Source: Eupeodes corollae
Lineage: Eukaryota; Arthropoda; Insecta; Diptera; Syrphidae
Assembly (NCBI RefSeq): GCF_945859685.1
Contig: NC_079149.1
Coordinates: 56,190,991-56,254,990, forward strand
Reading direction: 5' to 3'
DNA length: 64,000 nt
Part shown: one piece after another, positions 46,501 through 55,976 of the stretch
Layout: each line of letters opens with the position of its first letter
How positions within the stretch are numbered: the first letter of the stretch is position 1
Made by a program: the position numbers and the translations under genes
The notes under the pieces: model-generated
Database searches by the model: none
Told to the model about the DNA's origin: nothing
The model's input: only the letters and a program-made list of their open reading frames with translations

Positions 46501-49500
46501 AGGTCTACGTGCCGTTTTTATTAATCATAATGGCGTGGCACGGTGAGCATCGCGCATTTGTCGTAGAGGAATATATCCATATTTTTTTCGAAGTAAATGG
46601 GCAAAAAGTTACAGTCAGTTAATTGTCTTAACCTACCATACATAAGCCTTTAAAGAACGCTGAAGTTTTTATGTTAAAACGGTTCACATGAACTGTTAAA
46701 AAAAGGTTGTACCCTCTGCGTTATGATTAGTCTGCAAGGACTATCATACCAAAGGCCTTTTGTTCGATCTCTACCTGTGCCACCTACATTTTTTTCACGG
46801 GTACTGCCTTTAGCTAAGAATTGTCAAATCCCCCAAGAGTAATTGTTGTCACGTATAAAATACGTGAGATCATCTAAATATTAATCTTAGAAGCTTAAAT
46901 TTGTGCAGCATTAGTATTTCTTTATCCAAGAAGCTAGTTGCATTGCGTTTTATATAATCAGTGTAATGTGCATCTAAATTTGAATCTTAATCTGATTGTA
47001 CTATCTAATGTGTACAATTCGTTTGTATTGATCAAGTGCTCTCTAGTGCAATTATTGTTACCTCGGGTGTCCCGCAAGGAAGCCATCTTGGTCCCCTTCT
47101 GTTTTTTTTTACTATTTATCGACGACTTGGTTGATATCTTCTTAAATTCTAGTACACTTTTATTTGCAGATGGTTTAAAGTTTTTCAGATGCATAAATTC
47201 TTTAAATGATTGTATTCTTTTGCAAAATGATCTCCAAAAGTTAACAGAACGGCGTAGAACTATTGATTACAAAGTTAATAACTTTGTTCTTGAACGGGTT
47301 TTGGAGAAAAAGGACATTGGTATATTGTTTGATTTAAAATTAAACTTTAGCAAGCATATAGAATATATTGTAGCTGAATTCAATTCAATGCTAGGTTTCC
47401 AAAACAATTTACAAGGTTTATAATTCAGAAATTAGTTTGGAACATCGAAATCCCTTCGTACTCGACTAGATGTAAACTTCTTAGTACTCAGTCACTTGAA
47501 AATAGAAGGAAAATGTTTTCATTAATGTTTATAAGTGACATTTTGTCGTATCATATCAAATGCCCTTTCCTTTTATCGTTGATATATTTGTATGCTCCCT
47601 CGCGTCAAAAAGGAAAACGTTGCTTATTCCGAGAAAAGGAACATAGGGTTAACTATGCTCGTAATAAACCTTTAACTCGCTGTGTTAGAGAAACTAATCC
47701 CATTTTATATTATATTGTTTTAATGTTTTAATTTTCATATAAACAAATACGCTTTAAAAAATAATATACTTTTGTCATGTTCATATAATTATTATTTTAA
47801 ACACTTAATGTTATATATTATTACGTTTACGTCTATTTGTTTATGTTATAAATAATTATGTATTTCTCGACTTTTTGTAATCTAATTGTGAATAAATAAA
47901 TAATAAAGTTGCTTGGCCATATCCGCTTCCATTGATTGAATAATCACTATCATATAATTTCTGTCTGTGTTTGGACGCAATTCCAGCGTGTTTTTTTTTT
48001 TTTCATTTTGGAGCATAACCCAAAAACTTATTTTGTTTTTCCTTTCTAAATTAACTTTTTCCCCCATTTTTTTTTAACCTAATTTTGTATTCATAAAATT
48101 TTAAAACAAAATGTTCTTATAAAAGAAAAGAGTTTATTCAACAGCAAATGTATGTGTCTTACATGGTGTATTAAGCTTAACTAAATATGCTGATTGGAAT
48201 ATTAAGACCGGCGGAAAGATCTGCAAAGGTGCTCTGCAAATTATGATTTCCTATAATGTCAGGACCTGAGGATGCTAGAAAAAAATATCAAAGAAATAGA
48301 AAAAATTGTTTTTATGTACATATTTGCTAAAATCGTCTCACCATAAAACGATTCATATGAATCCGCTCCACCGCCGAAGATTGGGCTTGGTGCAGCATAA
48401 GTTTGTCCACATTGTTGGATTAAGACTATTTAGATGTTAATTTGAATTAAATATGTTAAAACTAAAGACAACAAAAAAAGGCATTACCCAACAGACTAAC
48501 AATGGCTCCGAGGTGAATAGTAAAGAAACTCATTTTCCAAAAAACTTGCTATAAATTAAAAATTGAATGTCTATTTATTTGAAAAATTTAAATTTAATAA
48601 ACAAAATAATAGATTGGAAAAAAACAACATATCGTGACAGGCTGACACGTTTATTCTTCATAATAATTATAAGTTTTATTTCTTTTAAACCACATACGTG
48701 AAACTTTGATTTCGAAGTGAATACGATATTGGTCATATGAGTTCTAAGAATAAAACTGAAACGTTATGTCAAAAAATGTTCTTATTTGTATTTTTTGATT
48801 TAAAAAGAATCTGGTTTAGAAACTTATTATATTCTACTTTTTGAATAACATGAGTTCAGAGTTCAGTCTCAGATATGTACACTTCGTGTGATATGAATAG
48901 GTCAAGCTCTTTTCTTTTTGTTTGAAACCCTTGAGTTTTTTAGAAAAATCCCAAACGTGCAATAAATGAGGTGTGAAATAAGTTTATACTACAAAAACAA
49001 ATTTAAGATTAAGTTGACAAATACAAGTTTTATGGCTATTTTTCCGAAAAAGGTCATACAAAGTACCTGTTTCTTTATGTCACATAAGGACAAGATCTAA
49101 ATTTACTGGAAAGACCCTTTAAAGTAAAGAAAATAACAAAAAATCTTATGGTTAAGGTAAATAATGGTCTTATTGAATGGATTAAAATAATTTTTAGTAA
49201 TGTGTGCTGTCTCTTGATTTCTGAATTACTTGAAGTAACCTGTGATGTATGGATTCATAGAGTGCTGTCATATAATTGAGCGGAATTTGAGCCCAACTCC
49301 GTTTTATGGCTTCAATTATCACTTTCGTTTTTTTGGTTTGACGTCCTTCTTCGTATACTTTTCTTGAAAGCCATCCCCACACAGGTCAGGAGAATATAGA
49401 GTTCAAGGTAAGAGGTTCACATTTTGCGTGTCCGTGCGGTATGTATTGGTACATTATCTTGTAACAGTCGATCTACTCTCATTTACCCCAGCTTCTGCCT

Positions 49501-52500
49501 TTATTTTACTAATGGAAAGCCTTGGATTTAAAGCAGCTCTTATTATCGCCCGCCTTTCCTGAAATGATGGGGCTTCTTTCTTCCTTTGTGGTTTTTGCAT
49601 ACCTGTCTGGGTCCTTGAGGTAGTTGCATACAACATTTGAACTACTTTTTTGCTGGCTATAAAATGGATGGTTTTGCCGAGATATCTGTAAGCTCACCGC
49701 TCTGGCGGTATATTCACTAAAGTGATATAGATAGATATTGGCGAACCTCGCATTGAATTTCGATCTTCTATATTTAAAAGGTCAATCATATACTTGGCAG
49801 TTTTTTTTTATCAAATCGATACCTTTCATGCAAACCGTCATCATCTATGTATTTCAAAGGGGTCGACTAGGGTTAAGTAGACCTTTTGTCTTCTGTTAGG
49901 TGGTAGCATTCCAACATCCAGCTTAATATCAAAATCTTGATCGATGCTTTAGCCTGTTGATATTTTAATTTTTGTTTTTGTATTTTCAAATAAAATGTCT
50001 CGCAACAACTGACGTTTTATAGAGTTAAAAGCAGCTTAACATATGTTTTGTTTATTTTAAGACTTTAGGTTATCGTTATAAAATGAGTTTTGACTTGTGT
50101 ATAAATTAATTTTTTTTTAAATTCATAACCAAACATTTGACTAATAGTCCTTTAAAATTTCAAAAATATTTCCTAATAAAATTAAGTATTCGAAAACAAA
50201 TGTAAAAAAACCACTTAGGGGCTTATTTCATTTCCTGAGGAGTTATTTCATAGAGCCATGGGATGGAAAACACATAAAAATACTTCTTTTAGATCAATAA
50301 ACTTTTCCCAGCGATGTTCAATAGCTCCGATGCCCTGTTTATAGTGAGAACCGTCGAGCTCCTTAAACTAGCTAATAACCGCAGACTCGACCTCTTCATT
50401 TTTGGCAAATCTTTTACCTAGTTTGGAAACTAGTTCGAGGGCGAACTTTAACTTATTTCTTTTGGGAATCGCGATAACGGATGTTATAACTGCGGTGCTT
50501 TGTCTTGATTAAACTTTCGTTTTTCACCAAATGCGTTCGTTGTTTCTTGATATCGTCAATCAATCTTAGTTTCTTTATTCAATGAAAATTATCCCACGCG
50601 CATCCCAAAAAACAGACGTCATGACCTTGCCTGCAGATGGAACTGCCTTCACCTTCTTTGGAGCCAATCTCCCCTTTCAGTCCATTGGTTTGAATGTTCC
50701 TTCGTCTCAGGTGAAATGCCAACCATGTCTGCAAGCTCATGCAATTTCAGTCAGCACCGCGACGGTCACCCAAATACCAATTTGTGGATTTATTTCACCA
50801 TTTCTGAAGTGGTCGACCACTACGATGTTCGTCTTGGCAGCTCGTTCGACCTAGTTTAAACTCTGCCATCCAATATTTTACGGTTGCAAACGAAGGAGCA
50901 GATTAGAATCTAGAATATCAAAGATATTGTTTGGACTGAGGCCTTTCAAATAAAAGTACTGTATTCATTTTATTACAAATTCATTGAGAGCCCTCACTAT
51001 TGATGGCTGCAAAACTTTAAACTTAAGCTTTATAAAGTTGGTACTCTCTTCCATAGTCATTCTTTCAAAAAACAACCGCCAACCAGTCAAAATGTATTTT
51101 TAAAAATGCATTTAACAGCAAATGTCTAAAACTGTTAATTAATTTGAAACTTCGAACTTTACTTCACTAAACTTTACCTTTAATTCGCCAAATCATCGCA
51201 AAACTAGCCAAGTCCAAAATTCTGGAGAAACCCAGTTGCATTCTGTAAGTTCCCATGTAGAATGAAATACCCGAGTTTTTTCCTGCAGCTGATCTTTCTG
51301 GGGGCTTTTTATATATATATATCAGAACAATACAAAATTATAACTCCATCAGTAAAACAAATAGTAATAGTAATAGTAAGTAATAAAAATAAAATCTAAT
51401 CACCAATTTTTTTAAAAATGTATTCACGAACTAATTTAAGCTTCAAATGCGTTCTACCTAAGTTCTGTATTTCACTTTCACTCGAAATGAGATTGGAATT
51501 CAATGAAAATTAAAATTATTCCCTTTTTTCCAAAATTAAAATTACTAACTTAATTTCTGTATTTTACGTTTCGACATTTTCGATTTATAAGTGATTTCAA
51601 TTCGACTAGATTAAGTATTTGAATTCGACCACAAAAAAGTTATTGAAATAATAGAACATAAAGCTCATTTTTTTTTTGAAATAGACTTGTTTGTGATTTC
51701 GAAAAGTATTGGAAGGTAAAAAATCCATCGACGTATAGAACCCTGAAAACAATTTCACTCGATTTTCAATTTATATCTCGATTTCGGAAATCTAGCTAAT
51801 TATCTTTTAAATAGAATGTGGTGTTCTAAGATTCATAATTATTTCCGGCTAAATGTATCGGTTGCTCAAAATAAAGCTCAACATGTTCAAAAACCTTATT
51901 GATATTTTTTTTATTGTTTTTTTTTTTTATTTTATTTTGTATAAACAATGTTATTCATTTTCATTCGCTTTCAAAAGTAAACGTTAATAAAATACATAAA
52001 ATATAACTTGACGAATGTCAAGAATGCCCAAGAGTTAAAGGTTTATCTGCATAAACACGGTCTTTCGCGTATCCATATAAAAAAGTCCAGCGGTATACGA
52101 TTAGACATTGTCCCGACAAGAAATTAAGCGACCAAGAAATGTCTCTTGGAATAAAGCCATATTCGCTAGTTTTGTGGCATATGGCACCGTCTTGTTGAAA
52201 CAACATAGTCTCCAAGATGTATTCTTCAATACCTTGTTTAATGTTGCTCGAAAAATCGCCATCCAGCGTCTGTGTTGTTAAAGCACCTGTTTGGCGTATC
52301 TTCGACGTTGTGAATGATCATCTGGCTTCAGTTATTGTGTTAGCTGGATTTTATATGGATTTAGATGTAAATTCAAATGCAAAATACGCCATATTGTGCC
52401 TAATTCCCTGAGGACGACGAGAATCGACATATTCCGGTTTTCGGCAGCAATTTCACTTACAGCAGCGATATTTTCAATGGTATGAACACAACGAAGATGC

Positions 52501-53818
52501 ACAGGACAATATCTGTAACCAATCCATTCTCTTCAAATGTCTTCACAGTTTTTTTTTCACAGTTGGACGATTATGTAAACCATAATCTCCTCTTAAAGCA
52601 CGATATGTGGGCGTTTTTGTAGTAGGTTTTAACAATCTGTATGCTTTGTGTAATAGTTAAGCGATCCATTTTCGTAAATGTCAGACTTTCAAGTGGAAAA
52701 GTTTTACAGATGTCGAATTCCAGTCCCATGCTTTTGAAACCGTAAAATGGACAACCCGTTATTATTTTTGGAGGTATTTCAAAATTATTTTATTTTTATT
52801 TAAAAAGAAAACCCAGAAAGCTTTTTGTTGTCCTTTTTTTATTCCAATACTTTTATTCCTTTTTTGTAACCCCTTCAAATCTTAGGTTTCATTTTTGCAA
52901 AAGGCAAACAAACATTTTATTTTACTGCAAATTTATAGTGTGATTAACTTAAAATATTGATTGGAGCTTTGATGCTGAGGAAAAGGTCTATAAGTTCCTT
53001 CACTATATTATTATACCCCATAACGTCGGCACCTTCAGATCCTGAAAAAAGACAAAAACAATAAGAAAGAAAACTTAAAAAAAAAAAAAAAAACATGAAA
53101 CCAAAGTACCACTATAAACTCCATCAAGGTCATGATGATTTCCGACAGCACCTGTTCCTGAATGTCCTAATGGAGTCGATAAAACTGCGGGATTATGTGC
53201 AGTATAACCTGAATTATAGGCTGGTGTTCCACTGCAACCGCCCTTGCATGGTTTTGGTGCAGCATATGTTTGGCCACAATTTCCAATAAGAACTGTTTTA
53301 TACAAATATTTTTAATTACATTTATGTTTTGAAATAAAAGCGCAAATTTTACCGAGTAGACTTAAAGCGACTCCGAGCTGTAAAGTAAGGAAATTCATAG
53401 TTGTTGTTTAAAATAACTTATACCTTGAAACAATTTTGAAGATCTATTTATTTGAAAATTTTAAATGAACTGAATAAAATTGACTCTAAGAATTTGCTTC
53501 AATTAACAACATTTCGTGACACACAGTCACGGTTTCTTCAATAGTAACGAAATTAAAACTAAATTACGTGACAGACAAATTTTGATGACAGTAAAGTTTC
53601 GGAAATGAATTTGATATTGTAAAAAACTTAAAATAAAATATATATTTTTTTTTTTTAGACTTTGGACAGATCCTGACGATGAACATGACATGGATGCTGT
53701 TCCAAGAGAAGTATTTGGAAGGATGTCAGTTTTTCGTAATCGTTTAGTTGAACTGGGTATTAAAGCCGAGCCAATTTTCCCAAAATATTGTGCGCAAAAT
53801 CCTGGTGAATGTCTGTGA
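40568..53818 (+). CDS. fdl: Fused lobes, Golgi-type beta-N-acetylglucosaminidase (GH20 hexosaminidase)
   Basis: Ten exons: 40568-40734, 40798-41327, 41397-41553, 43842-44091, 44634-44751, 44810-45020, 45099-45322, 45413-45507, 45578-45672, 53659-53818. All junctions are GT/AG and in phase, giving 668 codons. FDL removes the GlcNAc that GnT-I adds to the alpha-1,3 mannose of N-glycans, producing the paucimannose glycans typical of insects, in the secretory pathway. A short basic N-terminus (SLRR) and hydrophobic segment at about 9-29 predict a type II anchor. The non-catalytic GH20 domain spans roughly 85-285; the catalytic barrel follows, with HLGGDEVN carrying the Asp448-Glu449 pair, DAWYLDCGFGSW and WTEQVDE. 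The length and sequence fit Drosophila FDL as I know it. The start at 40568 precedes the anchor directly. The Asn/Ser-rich patch around residues 150-190 is probably a linker. Confidence 0.95.
41880..43620 (+). mobile_element. Degraded LOA-like LINE in fdl intron 3
   Basis: Plus-strand traces match the LOA element at 3156-5955: SMSQHAYCKGTLVKTVLHTL (near 42090-42150, against HAYSKGKSVESALHSL), a VVFLDIQGSFNNV-like block, RNase H words near 42890 (FQAELLAINE), and GHRDIPRNELARSG near 43315. A family Y piece (42985-43165) interrupts the RNase H region. It lies within the intron 41554-43841, in the host gene's orientation. Confidence 0.7.
42985..43165 (-). mobile_element. MITE Y, partial copy
   Basis: The end ACATAAGGGACTTGAAAGTA and the blocks TTTCTAGTATCTGATTGG and TTGGAAAGTTGACTGGAAAG match, inverted, the element ends at 62000-62107. 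It sits inside the LOA relic. Confidence 0.55.
43842..45672 (+). CDS. fdl: fdl exons 4-9, GH20 catalytic region
   Basis: Exon 4 carries the barrel start (RGVMLDTSRHYFSVESIKR, LNRFHWHITDSQSFP); exon 5 IPEIDAPAHAGNGWDWGPKR; exon 6 the catalytic HLGGDEVN; exon 7 VQVWGGSTWQENYDLIDNG and FSHVDAWYLDCG; exon 8 TWQNVYKHRPWERMRLD; exon 9 VLGGEVCMWTEQVDEEQLDN and RLWPRAA. These are the conserved hexosaminidase blocks in their usual order with no gaps. Introns 4 to 8 are short (58-542 bp). Overlapping frames on the other strand are shadows. Confidence 0.95.
46016..46050 (-). pseudogene. Possible relic of a third intronic secreted-peptide gene
   Basis: The plus-strand sequence TGGGTTTTGGTGCAGTATAA followed by GTTTGTTG closely matches the segment encoding GQTYAAPKP in the gene at 52944-53398 (GGTTTTGGTGCAGCATATGT). 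No start, splice pattern or C-terminal exon could be found around it. If real, it is a decayed third copy; chance similarity is not excluded. Confidence 0.3.
46405..46650 (+). mobile_element. 5' fragment of a mariner-like transposon
   Basis: GGGTCCGACAAAAAAACCTC at 46412 looks like an outer end, and near 46532 a frame reads AWHGEHRAFVVEEYI, the helix-turn-helix start of a mariner-like transposase. The rest is missing. Confidence 0.45.
46706..46865 (+). mobile_element. tRNA-derived SINE, copy 3 (3'-truncated, diverged)
   Basis: The head GTACCCTCTGCGTTATGATT, a B-box-like TTGTTCGATCTC and CTACCTGTGCCACC align with copy 1, followed by CACGGGTACTGCC and AATTGTCAAATCCCC. The 3' third is missing. 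More diverged than copies 1 and 2, so the family has been active over some time. Confidence 0.65.
46880..47910 (+). mobile_element. Degraded Jockey-like LINE, 3' part of RT
   Basis: Frames encode LFIDDLVDIFLNSSTLLFAD (the LFADG is a damaged LFADD catalytic box), LQNDLQKLTERR, KDIGILFDLKLNFSKHIEYI, then YSTRCKLLSTQSLENRRK and CPFLLSLIYLYAPSRQ. It ends with an (AATAA)n-like tail at about 47891-47908. Dead: stops and frame changes. In fdl intron 9. Confidence 0.75.
48177..48533 (-). CDS. Small secreted peptide, 75 aa, nested antisense in fdl intron 9
   Basis: Exons 48533-48488, 48425-48342 and 48274-48177 have consensus donors and acceptors and join to a 75-residue protein. Residues 1-26 (MSFFTIHLGAIVSLLVLIQQ, then CGQTYA) form a good signal peptide with a likely cleavage after Ala26; the mature peptide of about 49 residues starts with APSP and ends NIPISIFS. 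No known domain and only one cysteine, in the signal region. It is paralogous to the gene at 52944-53398: both introns fall at the same positions and phases, and exons 1 (46 bp) and 3 (98 bp) are equal in length; the middle exon is shorter here (84 versus 183 bp) and lacks the CKGGC segment. The function is unknown; short, secreted and duplicated would fit an immune effector or reproductive peptide, but nothing in the sequence settles it. Confidence 0.8.
48534..48690 (-). promoter_or_regulatory. Putative promoter of the 75-aa peptide gene
   Basis: Upstream blocks shared with the paralogue at 53399-53545 (minus strand): TTTTCAAATAAATAGA (48585-48570), whose AAATAAATA could serve as a TATA-like box with a very short 5' UTR, and CTGTCACGATATGTTGT (48640-48624) preceded by GAAGAATAAACGTG. 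Confidence 0.5.
49048..49760 (-). mobile_element. Degraded Tc1-like transposon (same family as 1375-2175)
   Basis: The minus strand encodes SSNVVCNYLKDPDRYAKTT near 49600-49660, then KAGDNKSCFKSKAFH and SISKIKAEAGVNESRSTVTR in another frame, matching the relic at 1.5-2.1 kb. A region near 49200-49385 encodes SWAQIPLNYMTALYESIHHR, the transposase C-terminus. The end at 49060-49115 (AAAGTACCTGTTTCTTTATG) is the shared terminal block. Confidence 0.65.
50217..51080 (-). mobile_element. Mariner relic (irritans/mellifera-like)
   Basis: Minus-strand traces: VKYWMAEFK near 50870, RTS and RSGRP-like words, a KEGEGSSICRQGHDV stretch near 50640 corresponding to the SAGKVMASVFWDA block, KKQRTHLVKNESL near 50540, and a degraded C-terminal end toward 50380 (EEVESAVISF-like). 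An end-like TTCATTTCCTGAGG is near 50227. Non-functional. Confidence 0.55.
51120..51948. other. Part of fdl intron 9 with no recognised gene
   Basis: A weak family Y resemblance near 51140-51200 (CTTCGAACTTTACTTCACTAA) and a TATATATATAT tract near 51311-51321. Nothing else recognised. Confidence 0.35.
51949..52760 (-). mobile_element. Mariner-like element, shortened, both ends present
   Basis: The right end, inverted, reads CGGGTTGTCCATTTTACGG and the left end is a decayed TTATTCATTTTCATTCGC. Minus-strand traces include LFQQDGAICHKTSEYGFIPR near 52130-52210 and LYGYAKDRVYADKPLTL near 52030-52080, so catalytic-domain words remain while the N-terminal part is rearranged. Same family as 25877-27027 and 35190-35771. 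Confidence 0.65.
52944..53398 (-). CDS. Small secreted peptide, 108 aa, nested antisense in fdl intron 9
   Basis: Exons 53398-53353, 53292-53110 and 53041-52944 have GT/AG borders and give 108 residues. The signal peptide (MNFLTLQLGVALSLLVLI, then GNCGQTYA) likely ends at Ala26. The mature peptide begins APKPCKGGC, so two cysteines (31 and 35) form a small CxxxC loop, followed by a Gly/His/Asn-rich middle (TPLGHSGTGAVGNHHD) and an amphipathic-looking end (NNIVKELIDLFLSIKAP). Compared with the 75-aa paralogue at 48177-48533, the N-terminus and C-terminus are alignable while the middle exon is about 100 bp longer. It ends about 260 bp before the last fdl exon, on the other strand. No domain recognised; function unknown. 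Confidence 0.8.
53399..53545 (-). promoter_or_regulatory. Putative promoter of the 108-aa peptide gene
   Basis: On the minus strand TTTTCAAATAAATAGA (53458-53443) lies 45 bp before the start, and TGTGTCACGAAATGTTGT (53523-53506) is further up, preceded by GAAGAAACCGTG. The same blocks in the same order precede the 75-aa gene, while the DNA between them has diverged. Confidence 0.5.
53659..53818 (+). CDS. fdl: fdl last exon
   Basis: After an acceptor with a long T tract, the exon reads LWTDPDDEHDMDAVPREV and ends PKYCAQNPGECL, then TGA. The two cysteines near the end are typical of FDL C-termini. It is separated from exon 9 by an 8-kb intron carrying the nested genes. Confidence 0.95.
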
Positions 53819-55861
53819 CCTTATTAAAAACAAATACGTTTAATGAAATCAAGTTACAAAAATGACAAAAAATCTTAATGAAACTTTTTTTGAAAATCAA
53901 TCATAGAACAAACAAAAACACAGATTGGAAGGAATAGTTAAAGTAATTTTCTTTTTAAATTAAAACCTGGTTTATAATTCTAATAAAAGTGAAATCAATA
54001 ATAATAAAAATATAATAAATTAATTATAATTTGCTAACCTGAAATGTATTCATTTTAAGAAAGAAAATATGTACCATCTTTTTTGTCGCCAAAATAATTG
54101 CATTCAATTGAAAAAAAAAATTGATTTTCATGTAATCATCTGTTTTTGCTTAGAAGTATAAACTAGGCTTTAATTTAAATTTAGAAAAAAAAAATTATAA
54201 TAGATTTATTATTTAGTTTTTAAAAATGAAAACATTAAATGGCAATTAAGAACAAAATGTATTAAATCAAACAATAGTTATTTTGTTTTGGTTTTACGAA
54301 ATTATTTTATTGTGGAGTCTATTTAAAATATTCATATTTGTTTATATTTTTTTAAATTGTTGATTCAAAGCAATAAATTGTGAAATTCCGTAGATAAAAC
54401 TAAAATTACCTAAATTTGAAAATAATTTTTAGAAAAAAATATAGAAAATATTCATAAATTATTTCATCGCAATGATTAACAAACTACTTTTTTGAAATTT
54501 CGAAATATTTCATTTACATTTTTACATCAAATTTACAAATACACTTTTTCTTCAAGCTGGTCAATAAAATAGGTAACGAGATTTGAAAAACATTCAGCAA
54601 TTTTAAAAAGTTACCTTTTTTGAAAATATTACTTAATCGAAGTACGTATTTATGACTTTCAATTTTCTTAATTTTAGAAAAACCGATTCACTTCGGTTAT
54701 TTGTTTTACTTCTTTACTAAAAATTTAGGTTTTCCAAACCACTTGTATTTAAATTACACACAAAACTCTTGTGTGCATTTTATAATCTCTCATAAATTTT
54801 ATCTACGATAATAGTAATCAATTGCCCTTTGAACATATATTTTTGGCCAGCAGTTTATATATATATATATATATATGAGTTTAATGATGTATATATCTTT
54901 AGTTTGATGAAAATAAAAAAACAAATAAGTTCAAAGTTCAATACATCAATTTAAATGCAAATTAAATTCATAAATTGAATAAATTCATCAATTTCAGTAT
55001 ATTGAGTCTTCCGATTGAACTTTGTTTTGTACTTGAAAAGAAAATAAAGGAACAAAAATACGTTTTTTATAAATCAAAAAATCATTTTATTCATAATTCA
55101 TGCCTATAGTTTAATAACATTCATAAATAATGCTGTAAAAAGTTAAAACTTAACAAAATTGTCGTTGTTTGTACTATTTTTTTATTTTGTCTCTTGTAGT
55201 AATTTCTTGAACACACCAGATGGTTTAAATTATTCCAAACAATTGACCAATGGAAGCAAATTTAAAAAAACCTATAAATAAAATTTGTTTACTTAAACAA
55301 GATAAAGAAAACTCAAGGACATTGATCACAATAGTCTATGTAACAATCGGTAAAAGCTGGTTACCAAAAACTAACAATTGGTCTTTACTAAAAGCTTGAT
55401 TCAATATCTTTTGAACTATCGTCCACCAGCAAAATCAATTATTTCTGTTTAACCTCCATCAATATGTTAAATAAACTGCCTTAAGAAGGAAAATTCTTAA
55501 AACTGGTAACTCTAAACAGTGTCTTTCATAATCTGAATTATGTTTTTGGTGTTTTTTGTTTCGAATTTTTCAGAACGCAACCATTTTACAATACAAATCA
55601 AAAAATAATAATCCATACGAACAAAAGCACTACACAGTGAAATTTTAAATTTAACATTCCAATTCTTTCATCTTTTTTTTATAAATAAGTTCATGCAATT
55701 AACAAATCATTTGAAATTGAACATTTGCCGTTTAAATACTTGACCCAACATTTTCCATTTTTAACAATAGTTAAACCATAGAATTTAAGAGAATACAGTA
55801 CATAATTTTTAATTCCATAACCATTAAAAAAAAGATCTATTTCACATTTATAGTTCAAGAA
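53819..55861 (+). other. fdl 3' UTR and AT-rich downstream DNA
   Basis: Very AT-rich and without coding frames. Candidate poly(A) signals AATAAA occur near 53998-54018 and 54371. A (TA)n tract lies at about 54855-54876. The end of the transcript cannot be fixed. Confidence 0.45.
54855..54876. repeat. (TA)n microsatellite
   Basis: Uninterrupted alternating T and A of about 22 bp. Confidence 0.9.
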
Positions 55862-55976
55862 ATGGGAAGCTTACAAATTTGGATATTAACAAAAAGTATT
55901 TTTAATTTAATATTATTCATATCAGTACCAATTTATTTAGTTTATTGCAACAGAACTCACAATGTGTGTTTTGATT
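55862..55976 (+). CDS. Candidate signal-peptide exon, possible alternative first exon of the NRF gene
   Basis: From ATG 55862 the sequence reads MGSLQIWILTKSIFNLILFI then SVPIYLVYC NRTHNVCFD and meets a good donor, GTAAGC, in phase 1. A hydrophobic leader and an N-glycosylation-like NRT follow each other as in secreted or membrane proteins. The phase is the one needed to splice to the second exon of the NRF gene at 61066, as the exon at 60905 does. Without transcripts this could equally be a chance frame in AT-rich DNA. Confidence 0.3.

Noticed and set aside
53095..53289. Plus-strand 64-codon frame
   Set aside because: Antisense to exon 2 of the 108-aa peptide gene.
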